Assembly: GCA_019242065.1 (NCBI GenBank)
Contig: JAFAWJ010000456.1
Span: 1-18,085 of the forward strand
Source of the DNA: Chloroflexota bacterium
GTDB taxonomy: Bacteria; Chloroflexota; UBA6077; CF-72
Direction of reading: 5' to 3'
Length of the DNA: 18,085 nucleotides
How positions within the stretch are numbered: the first letter of the stretch is position 1; each line of letters opens with the position of its first letter. Below, in pieces: positions 1-6,718 of this stretch. Under the pieces are notes generated by a model. That model was not told where the DNA came from. It did not search any database and was given only the letters and a program-made list of their open reading frames with translations. Position numbers and translations under genes: made by a program.

Positions 1-195
1 TGGCGGGGGGCCGCCGCGAAGATGGGGCGCGGGGACAGCAGAGTTGACTCGGTTGCGGAGGCTGCCACCGACGCGAAATCGTACACTCTCGACGCTCGTG
101 AGCCGACAGATCGCCGCGCGGCGCACGCTGGTACGTACGGAGTCTGGTCGGTGAGCCAACAGCTCATCGTGTTGACACCTGGCGTGGACGGGTGA
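1..195 (+). CDS. 3' end of an unidentified coding frame (partial at left edge)
   Basis: Frame 1 stays open from the first base to a TGA at 193-195 and encodes about 64 residues, ending in TYGVWSVSQQLIVLTPGVDG. The stop shares a GTGA overlap with the GTG start of the next small gene at 192, a usual sign of coupled genes and the best reason to believe this frame. I recognise no domain, and the start lies outside the window. It could be a chance open frame in GC-rich DNA, so confidence is modest. Confidence 0.4.
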   Translation, partial: WRGAAAKMGRGDSRVDSVAEAATDAKSYTLDAREPTDRRAAHAGTYGVWSVSQQLIVLTPGVDG

Positions 196-413
196 GGGTC
201 CAACTGGTCCTGGTGACGTTGGGCGTGATCGGGGTGTGCCTGGCGCTCTTGGCCTCGGCGAGTGGCTGGCTCGGCGGCGTGGTGGTGTGCGGCGCCGATC
301 GGGCGCCGGGGTGCGTGGCCTGGCCAGCACCCGCGGCGTATGTGTTCTGGGCTGCCTTCCTCGTCGGCGTGGCGGCGCTGTTAGTCTGGCAGCTCCGTTA
401 CCTGGACCGCTGA
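192..413 (+). CDS. Small two-helix membrane protein of unknown function
   Basis: The predicted product has 73 residues. One hydrophobic helix lies at about residues 4-27 and a second at about 47-67, joined by a short loop holding Cys33 and Cys41, which could form a disulfide if the loop is external. The C-terminus is short and basic. The GTG start overlaps the TGA of the upstream frame (GTGA), which suggests translational coupling. The 3' end runs 33 nt into the 3' end of the opposite-strand glycosyltransferase gene, so there is no room for an intergenic terminator. I do not recognise a family; the hydrophobic pattern is good support that it is translated. Confidence 0.55.
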   Translation: MRVQLVLVTLGVIGVCLALLASASGWLGGVVVCGADRAPGCVAWPAPAAYVFWAAFLVGVAALLVWQLRYLDR

Positions 414-1850
414 GCCGCTTCGCGCACGCAGAGACAGCCACAGCCACTCCAGACCCGCGGCCCCCAGGATCAGCAGCACGGGGTCGAGCATCATGCGGTG
501 GCGCAGCAGGTTGCCAACGTTGCCTTCGACCGCCGCCAGGATCAGCCAGTTCGCTACGCCATAGACGATCAGGCCGAAATAGAACAGCGGCTGCCGCGGA
601 CCAGCCTTCCAGCTGAACACGCTGGCGACCAGCAGCACGTACCACACCAGCATCTCGGCGCTGGCGGCGAGCTCGAGTGGGCTGGTCGCCTGCCAGGGCG
701 TGGGCGCCAGCAGCGCGTAGCCCAGCGGGTCGAGCACGTCGCCCACGAACGAAAACGGCGCCGCGTCGCTCGAGGCCTCGGCCGCGGGCAGTTGCGAGCT
801 GGTGTCCGAAGTCAGGTCCTCAGGACGAAGCTGCGAGGCCGCACCGGCGGCCTCCTGCGCGCGGCGATGACGGATCTGCAGCGCCAAATCTTCGAAGCTC
901 GCGGTGAGCGGGCGGTTGTTGGTGCGCTCGCGGGCGACCAGCGTGCCGCCGACCAGGAGGGCCGCGATCGCCACGCCCGCGAGCCCCAGTTGCCAGCCGC
1001 GTGGCCGCACGCGCGAGCGGGCCACGACGAACACGCCCAGCAAGCCAATCACGATGAAGGCACTCGTCGAGCGCAGGTCCAGCAGCAGTAGTGTCGTAGC
1101 CAGCAGGACGACCAGCGCATCCCAGATGCGGCGGTCGCGGCGATCAGCCTCGCCCACGATCTGTAACGCCCACAGCGCCACGAGCGACACGAACAGCACG
1201 AGGGTTTCCTTGAGCGTGGCGACGCTCCACACGATGAGACTCGGCAGGAACGCCGTGCCAAGCGCGGCCAGGACCGCCACGCGCTGGCTGAAGATCTTGC
1301 GCGCGATCTCGAAGGTAAAGACGGAGCACAGCGCGGCGAGGCCGACGTTGAGCAGCTTGGGCACTAGCGGCGCGTAGCCGAACACGGCGTAGATGCCCAT
1401 GAGCAGATACGAATAGACGCTATCCAGCAGGTACTGGTGACCCGGAAAGATCGCCGTGGCGCCTTCGCCACGCGCAATGCGGACCAGCCAGTCGCCAACC
1501 AGGTCGTTGGTGTAATCGTCGCGGTACAGCGCGCCGCTGCCGTTGCCAAGCTTGGCGACATAGTGCGTTGGCAGCACGATCAGCATGCGCAGTCCGTAAG
1601 CGGCCAGGAACAGTGCGCTGGCGACCTGACGCTGCGCGCTGGCCGTGATGTGGCGCGCGAGCCACAGGCCGCCTTCCTGGACGAGGAGGGCGCCGATCAG
1701 CGCGGGCCAGCCCTCGACGTACAGCGCGCCCAGTGGCGCGAGGACGCGGACGGCGGTCTGCCAGGTGACGACGGCCCTGACAGCCGGCACGGCCTTGAAA
1801 GCGCCGTGTCGTTCTACACGCAAGACCGCACGTTCGGTGATCGTCGACAC
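381..1850 (-). CDS. GT-C type integral membrane glycosyltransferase (ArnT/PMT-like, family 39-like)
   Basis: The product has 489 residues and about ten or more hydrophobic segments. The first external loop carries an acidic pair, Asp111-Asp112 in the sequence YRDDYTND, the place where GT-C enzymes such as ArnT and the protein O-mannosyltransferases keep their catalytic acidic residue. It is followed by a segment reading FPGHQYLLDSVYSYLLMGIY and by an amphipathic stretch ARKIFSQRVAVLAALGTAFLPS, both typical of this superfamily. Members transfer a sugar from a polyprenyl-phosphate carrier to an acceptor outside the membrane; donor and acceptor cannot be read here. The hydrophilic stretch at about residues 325-365 is probably an external loop. 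Start is GTG at 1850, preceded on the minus strand by a purine-rich GAGAGAA. It is divergent from the VWA/FHA operon across 94 bp. Confidence 0.7.
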   Translation of the reverse strand: MSTITERAVLRVERHGAFKAVPAVRAVVTWQTAVRVLAPLGALYVEGWPALIGALLVQEGGLWLARHITASAQRQVASALFLAAYGLRMLIVLPTHYVAKLGNGSGALYRDDYTNDLVGDWLVRIARGEGATAIFPGHQYLLDSVYSYLLMGIYAVFGYAPLVPKLLNVGLAALCSVFTFEIARKIFSQRVAVLAALGTAFLPSLIVWSVATLKETLVLFVSLVALWALQIVGEADRRDRRIWDALVVLLATTLLLLDLRSTSAFIVIGLLGVFVVARSRVRPRGWQLGLAGVAIAALLVGGTLVARERTNNRPLTASFEDLALQIRHRRAQEAAGAASQLRPEDLTSDTSSQLPAAEASSDAAPFSFVGDVLDPLGYALLAPTPWQATSPLELAASAEMLVWYVLLVASVFSWKAGPRQPLFYFGLIVYGVANWLILAAVEGNVGNLLRHRMMLDPVLLILGAAGLEWLWLSLRARSGSAVQVTELPD

Positions 1851-1944
1851 GTTGTTCTCTCAGCTCAGCCGAACGGTAGCATGGCATGCGCATTTGACAC
1901 GGCGGTTGACCAGAGGTGAACATCCCGCGCAAGGAGGCTGGCGC
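1851..1944. promoter_or_regulatory. Divergent intergenic region with strong Shine-Dalgarno for the plus-strand operon
   Basis: This 94-bp gap separates the minus-strand glycosyltransferase from the VWA/FHA operon. AAGGAGG at 1931-1937 is a near-perfect ribosome binding site 7 nt before the GTG at 1945 and decides that start over the longer open frame upstream. TTGACA at 1894-1899 resembles a -35 box, but I see no convincing -10 at 16-18 bp from it, so the promoter itself is uncertain. Confidence 0.5.
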
Positions 1945-3840
1945 GTGGTCCCGGTAAGCGCCGGACATCCGCGAAGCGTGCACATCATTTCAGCGGTGGC
2001 GTGGATAATCGTCACCACGCTGATGCTGTGCCCGCCCCCCGAAGCGGCGGCCCAGTCCGCGGCCGCACCCGCGATCAGCCGTCTGGGGGTGCGTGTCACC
2101 AGCCCGTCCACCAGCCGCACGTTGATCGGCAGCCTGTACGCGCTGGACCAGTCGGGTTTGCCCGTGAGCGATCTCACGCCTGCCGCGCTGGACGCCACCA
2201 TCGACGGCTCACCCGTCACGCTTGCGCTCGAAGGGCGGCCCTCGATTGCGCTCGCGGTGGGCTTCTGGCTCGACTCGTCGGCCTCGCCACAGGTACGCGA
2301 CGCGGTGGCCAACGCCCTGGCCGACGGCGTGCAGGGGATCGACGTCAATCGTGACACGGTTGCGATCGACAGCACGGCCGACGCGGCCGGCTGGGACCAG
2401 GCGGCGTTCACCTCGTCGGCCACCGACCTGCAGCGGAGCCTGAACGCCGTCATCCAGAATGAGCCGGTCGACAGCCAGGCCACGCTCGAGCAGGTTTCAA
2501 GCGCGTTGCGGTTGCTCGGCTCACAGACCGCCGATACGCGCGTGTTGCTGTTGTTCGTCAACCGACCGCTGGCGAGCGCGGCCACCTTGAATGCCTCGCT
2601 GGGGACGCTTCGGGGCTTCGCGGTCGACAGTGGCATCCAGGTCAGCATCGTGGCCCTCCCGGGCAGCGGCGGTCAGGGACCGGCCGAGGCGCTGGCCGAA
2701 GCGACGCCTGGTGGTCGGGTCGAGTACGTGCTGAACGCCACCAATCGCCAGGACATCAGTCGGCGGATTGGTCTGCTGCTGGCGCCCGCGTTTGGGGCGC
2801 GCCGCTTCGAGCTGCCGGCACCTGACGAAGGCAGCCACACCCTCGGCGTCGGCGCGCACGGCGTCCCGCTGGCGGCTACGACGACGTTTCAGGTCGTGAC
2901 GCGACCGGTGCAGATTGCCTCGATCGAGACCAGCGCGGGCAGGCTGTCGGCCGACGAAGCCATCAGCCAGGCCACGTGGGTCGAAGTCCGCCCGACCGAG
3001 AATGCCCCAATCGACAGCGTCGAGTGGACGCTGGACGGACAGGTGACGCAGGTCACGTCCGACCCCTGGGCGGTGTTGCTCGACCCCGAACAGCTGTCCA
3101 ACGGGCGGCATGACCTGTCGGCGCGCATTATTTCCGATGGTCGCGCCGGGCCAGTCATGACGACCACGTTCACCGTGCCGGACGATGTGCTGCGCGATGT
3201 CCGCAACGCGGTGCGCAGTTGGGGCGTGATAGCCCTCTTGCTGCTTGGCGAACTGGTCGTCATCCTGTTGTTCGTGCGCGCAGGCAGCGCCGCCGGCCGA
3301 CCGGCGGTTGTGACAAAAGAGTTTCCGCCAACCCTTCGGTTGAATGTGCTGGATGGCCACTACCTGGCTCCGGAGGTCATCGAGTTCCCCGCCCGAGGCA
3401 AGTTACGCATCGGCTATCACCCGCCGTTCATGGACAACCAGGTCGGCAATCGCGACTTCAGCAGGTTGCCGTACCAGGACATTCGGGGCGACGAGGAGGT
3501 GGTCAGGGACCTGAGCCGTCACGCGGCCTGCATCTGGCGTGATCCGAAGACTAACGATTGCTATGTCCAGCTCGGCTGGGCCGGCGCCGGAGCACACATC
3601 GAACCGCGTCCGCAGAGCCAGGTCTTTCACATCGGGCGCGCGCAAGATGCGACGACCAAACCCTTCCGTCTGACGCACCATGACCGCGTGCGACTGAGCA
3701 CCGGGGTGGAGTACCTGTTCAACCAGGTCGGGCTGCGCGACAAGGCCACGCCCGAGAGCAAAAAAGCCAACCCGCTGGAGCCGAGCGCCGCTGGATCGGG
3801 TCGGATCTCGGTGATCTCGTCTCGGCCCGGTGGCGATTAA
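1945..3840 (+). CDS. Exported VWA-like / Ig-like protein with one transmembrane helix and a cytoplasmic FHA-like domain
   Basis: The product has 631 residues. A signal peptide or N-terminal anchor (about 12-37) ends in EAAAQS. A VWA-like domain follows at about 100-270, with a MIDAS-type DxSxS (Asp110-Ser-Ser-Ala-Ser114) but without the usual third-motif Asp. An Ig-like sandwich occupies about 325-415 (SVEWTLDG, LSNGRHDLSA). One helix lies at about 427-449. The C-terminus (about 480-600) resembles an FHA fold: LRIG at 486, SRHA at 524-527, then alternating hydrophobic strands; the GR arginine and the NG turn are not kept. The layout suggests external ligand binding joined to an internal phosphothreonine-reader-like module. 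Its stop overlaps the next start by 11 nt. The GTG at 1945 is chosen because of the AAGGAGG at 1931-1937; an in-frame GTG at 1978 is possible. Confidence 0.75.
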   Translation: MVPVSAGHPRSVHIISAVAWIIVTTLMLCPPPEAAAQSAAAPAISRLGVRVTSPSTSRTLIGSLYALDQSGLPVSDLTPAALDATIDGSPVTLALEGRPSIALAVGFWLDSSASPQVRDAVANALADGVQGIDVNRDTVAIDSTADAAGWDQAAFTSSATDLQRSLNAVIQNEPVDSQATLEQVSSALRLLGSQTADTRVLLLFVNRPLASAATLNASLGTLRGFAVDSGIQVSIVALPGSGGQGPAEALAEATPGGRVEYVLNATNRQDISRRIGLLLAPAFGARRFELPAPDEGSHTLGVGAHGVPLAATTTFQVVTRPVQIASIETSAGRLSADEAISQATWVEVRPTENAPIDSVEWTLDGQVTQVTSDPWAVLLDPEQLSNGRHDLSARIISDGRAGPVMTTTFTVPDDVLRDVRNAVRSWGVIALLLLGELVVILLFVRAGSAAGRPAVVTKEFPPTLRLNVLDGHYLAPEVIEFPARGKLRIGYHPPFMDNQVGNRDFSRLPYQDIRGDEEVVRDLSRHAACIWRDPKTNDCYVQLGWAGAGAHIEPRPQSQVFHIGRAQDATTKPFRLTHHDRVRLSTGVEYLFNQVGLRDKATPESKKANPLEPSAAGSGRISVISSRPGGD

Positions 3841-4810
3841 CAACCGGGTCGGCGCCGCCGAGCTCGAGCAACTCGCGGAGGACCTGGCGCCGCCCTGCCA
3901 GCTCGGAGAGTACGTCCTCGAAGGTCTGATCAGCCGCACCGCCACGGCGCTGGTCTACATTGCTCGCAGCGGGCGTTCTGAACCCAGCGAGGTGGTGCTC
4001 AAACTGACCGGCCCGGCTTACGCGCCGCTCCTCGAACGCGAGCTCGGGCTGCTCGTCCGCTGCCGCGACGCACAGCTCGGCGGCGTGGTGCGGCCGCTGC
4101 GCGACGAGCTGGAATGGATCCCGCTGGACGCCGAACGCCCGGCCCTCGGGCAGCTGGCCGCGCTGCTGCTGCCGTTCCTGAGTGGCGGTGACCTGGTGCA
4201 GTGGATCGGGGCGCACGCCAGCCGCAGCGGGCGTCTGGGTCCCGAGCCGGCGCTGAACGTTGGCCAGCAGGTCGGCCGTGTGCTGCGGGGGATGCTCAGC
4301 TTGCCGCGTCCGGTGGTGTACGGCGACGTCAAGCCCCAGAATGTGCTGCTGCCGTTGCCCGATGCGCCGCTCGACGAGCTGACGCTGATCGACCTGGACG
4401 CCTCGAGCGAGATCGAGCGCTTGCCCGGAGACATACCCAATGTGTCGCGGGCCGTCATTGAGAGCCTGGTCTCCGACGTTAACGGCTTCGGTGAGCTGCT
4501 CTACATCCTGGCGACCGGTCGCGAACCGCCAGCTGAAGGTGAACCCAGCCCGGTGACGGGCAATGCCGCGTTCGACGAGCTGGTCGTGAAGTGCCTGATC
4601 GCCGACGTCGATACACACGCCTACAGCTGTCTGGGCGATGCCGCGCTGTGGCACGACTTCGATCACGCGCAGGCCGTCGAGCGGACGCGCAAGCACTCGA
4701 AGTCGTTGCCGAATCTCCTGGACAATCGCCCGTTCCTGGCAGCCGTCGGCCTGGTGTTGTTGTGTCTGCTGATCCTGGCGATGATGGCCAGGATGCCCGT
4801 GGGCGGCTGA
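3830..4810 (+). CDS. Divergent Ser/Thr protein kinase-like membrane protein
   Basis: The product has 326 residues. A protein kinase fold occupies about residues 25-270. The ATP-anchoring Lys58 (VVLKL), a helix-C Glu at about 71 (ERELGLL), the catalytic-loop Asp166, Lys168 and Asn171 (YGDVKPQN, replacing HRDxKPxN) and the metal-binding Asp188 (DLD, replacing DFG) are present. The glycine-rich loop is lost (LISRTATALVY), so weak activity or a scaffold role is possible. A single helix at about 301-321 lies almost at the C-terminus, so unlike PknB there is no external sensor domain. The gene overlaps the VWA/FHA gene by 11 nt and sits 3 nt before a PP2C phosphatase gene, a classic kinase/phosphatase pairing. 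The ribosome binding site is weak, consistent with coupling to the gene before it. Confidence 0.8.
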   Translation: MAINNRVGAAELEQLAEDLAPPCQLGEYVLEGLISRTATALVYIARSGRSEPSEVVLKLTGPAYAPLLERELGLLVRCRDAQLGGVVRPLRDELEWIPLDAERPALGQLAALLLPFLSGGDLVQWIGAHASRSGRLGPEPALNVGQQVGRVLRGMLSLPRPVVYGDVKPQNVLLPLPDAPLDELTLIDLDASSEIERLPGDIPNVSRAVIESLVSDVNGFGELLYILATGREPPAEGEPSPVTGNAAFDELVVKCLIADVDTHAYSCLGDAALWHDFDHAQAVERTRKHSKSLPNLLDNRPFLAAVGLVLLCLLILAMMARMPVGG

Positions 4811-4813
4811 GAG

Positions 4814-6718
4814 ATGGCCTTGGCGGAGTCCGAGGCGCCGGCCGTCGAACGCCAGCTGGAGCTGAGCACGCCATTTGGCCACCCGGTCGCCTGGGCGGAG
4901 ATCGGCATGGTCAGCGACATCGGCGACAGCCACGAGCTGAACGACGATCGCTGCCTGGTCATCACCAGCCGCGACCTGGGTCAGAAAGCGAACGGCCCAT
5001 TGGGCGATTTCATGCTGTGCCTGCTGGCGGACGGCGCGACCGGCAGTACGTTTGCCGCGGGCGGCCCGGCCGGCTGGCGGGCCAGCCAGCTGGCGCAGGG
5101 CGCCTTCGTGGAGCGGTTCTTCAGCAGCGCTGAGGTCGACGTGTTGGATCGACTCAAGGATGGTTTGCGAGCCGCCGACGAGGCCCTGGTCAGCTCGCGT
5201 GACGGGCAGCTGTCTACGACGCTCACGGCGCTGTACCTGGCGTCGGACGGCCGTGCGTACGCCGCGTCGATTGGCGACTCGGTCCTGGCGGTGCTGCCGC
5301 CGACGCGGCGGACCGCGAGTGACCGCCGCCTGAAGAAACTGGGCTATGAGGACACGACCGCCGTCGGCAGCGGCGATACCACGCTCAGCTATGTCGACGA
5401 GGCCGAGCTTATCGAGCAGTGGTGGCCGGACAAGGAAGGCGTCGACGGGAAGCACGTGAACATGCGGGTGCGGCCGGGCACCCACTTCGTGCTGATGAGC
5501 GACGGCATCTCCAACAACCTGCCGATCGAGGCCATCGACCAACTCCTACGGCGACACACGCTCCAAGCGGCGACGGTGGGCCTGCCGCGGCAGACCCGCG
5601 AGCGACGTGCGCAGATGCAGCGGCGGGGCGGCGGTTCGACCAGCGAGCTCGGGCTGGACAACATGAGCGCCATAGTCGTCCGTTTCGTCGGACCTCGCCG
5701 GGCGCGGGCAGTGCGACCTGCCAGCCTGCAGGACGCGACGCTCGTCACGCTTCAGGGCACCCACGGTGGACCCAAGCCGGCCAGCGGCGGGCAGCTCGCG
5801 CTGATCGGGTTGTTGGGCAACGAGCACCTGGATGGGCTGCTGCCGCCCTTCCTGCGAGCCATGGTCGAGTCTGAGCAGGAGCAGGAGCTGTCGATGCTGG
5901 ACCGCATGCGCGCGGCCAGTGCCCGGGCGGCGCCCGACGGCGACACGGCCGAGCGCCTGGCGGTAAAAGCAGTCGACGAGCGTGGCCGCCTGCACGCGTT
6001 CTCGGCCGGGTGGGCTGAGCTGGACGCGCTGGTCGACGTGGGCATTGTCGAACGCAGGGTGGCACCCGCGCATGACAGTCTGCTGCAGCGAGTTGTCTAC
6101 CAACCCCGACTGTGGGGAGCCAGCCTGGCGGCTCTGGCCGTCTTTCTGCTGGTGAGCACCGCTTTTGCCACCGGCACGGTGCGACCGGCACCCCCACCCG
6201 CGGCGACGGCGGAAGCGGGTGCGCCCACGCCAACCCCGGATACGCGACCCCAGCTCGCTATTGGTGGCTTTCAGCTGGTGGGACCCGCGGTGCTGCCCAT
6301 CGCGACGCCGACACCTTCATCCGGGCCCATTTCGACAAACGATGCGGCTCCGGCGCCGACGCTCCAGTCCCAACCACCGCAAGACGAAGTGCCCGCTGAG
6401 CCACCACCGGCTACCACGGGCCAGTCGGCATGCGCCAATCCGTTGGGGCTGTTCTGTGCTGCGCCGACGGCGACGCCCGTCCGCCAACCGACACCGCGGG
6501 CGGTGGTTCCGGAGCAACGCGCTCCGGCGCCGGGGCCGGCCGATTCTGGCACCGGCGTCGTCCCGGTCCCGTCGCCCGTGCCGGAGCTCGACGCCGCGGG
6601 AGTCGGTCCGGCGCCGGGCAGCCAGTTGGATCGCGCACTGCAAACCGCCAGCACCGCGAACGATCAGTTCAACAGGTCGCTGAGCGAGCCGTTGCCCAGG
6701 GCGACATCCGCCCGATGA
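4814..6718 (+). CDS. PP2C-family Ser/Thr phosphatase with membrane anchor and external Pro/Thr-rich tail
   Basis: The product has 634 residues. The PP2C (PPM) domain covers about 20-295. Metal-binding motifs are all recognisable: Asp44-Asp45 (ELNDDR), Asp73 (LADGATG, variant of DGMGG), GDSVL, Asp230 (LMSDGI) and Asp282 (DNMSAIVV), so it should be active, dephosphorylating Ser/Thr phosphoproteins in the cytoplasm. A long insertion lies between GDS and SDG. A helical region follows, then one membrane helix at about 435-453. The last 180 residues are Pro/Thr/Ala-rich and should be external; Cys540 and Cys548 lie eight residues apart and may pair. The likely substrates are the adjacent kinase and whatever it phosphorylates. 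The gene starts 3 nt after the kinase stop, and its TGA overlaps the next ATG (ATGA). Confidence 0.87.
   Translation: MALAESEAPAVERQLELSTPFGHPVAWAEIGMVSDIGDSHELNDDRCLVITSRDLGQKANGPLGDFMLCLLADGATGSTFAAGGPAGWRASQLAQGAFVERFFSSAEVDVLDRLKDGLRAADEALVSSRDGQLSTTLTALYLASDGRAYAASIGDSVLAVLPPTRRTASDRRLKKLGYEDTTAVGSGDTTLSYVDEAELIEQWWPDKEGVDGKHVNMRVRPGTHFVLMSDGISNNLPIEAIDQLLRRHTLQAATVGLPRQTRERRAQMQRRGGGSTSELGLDNMSAIVVRFVGPRRARAVRPASLQDATLVTLQGTHGGPKPASGGQLALIGLLGNEHLDGLLPPFLRAMVESEQEQELSMLDRMRAASARAAPDGDTAERLAVKAVDERGRLHAFSAGWAELDALVDVGIVERRVAPAHDSLLQRVVYQPRLWGASLAALAVFLLVSTAFATGTVRPAPPPAATAEAGAPTPTPDTRPQLAIGGFQLVGPAVLPIATPTPSSGPISTNDAAPAPTLQSQPPQDEVPAEPPPATTGQSACANPLGLFCAAPTATPVRQPTPRAVVPEQRAPAPGPADSGTGVVPVPSPVPELDAAGVGPAPGSQLDRALQTASTANDQFNRSLSEPLPRATSAR

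Noticed and set aside
172..177. TTGACA before the small membrane protein gene
   Set aside because: Only 14 nt separate it from the GTG start, leaving no room for a -10 box and transcript start.
1645..1944. Upstream extension of the VWA/FHA frame
   Set aside because: It lies antisense to the glycosyltransferase gene and precedes an AAGGAGG site placed ideally for the GTG at 1945.
3719..5542. 607-codon minus-strand open frame
   Set aside because: Antisense shadow of the kinase and phosphatase genes; composition is Gln/Arg/His-rich with no motif.
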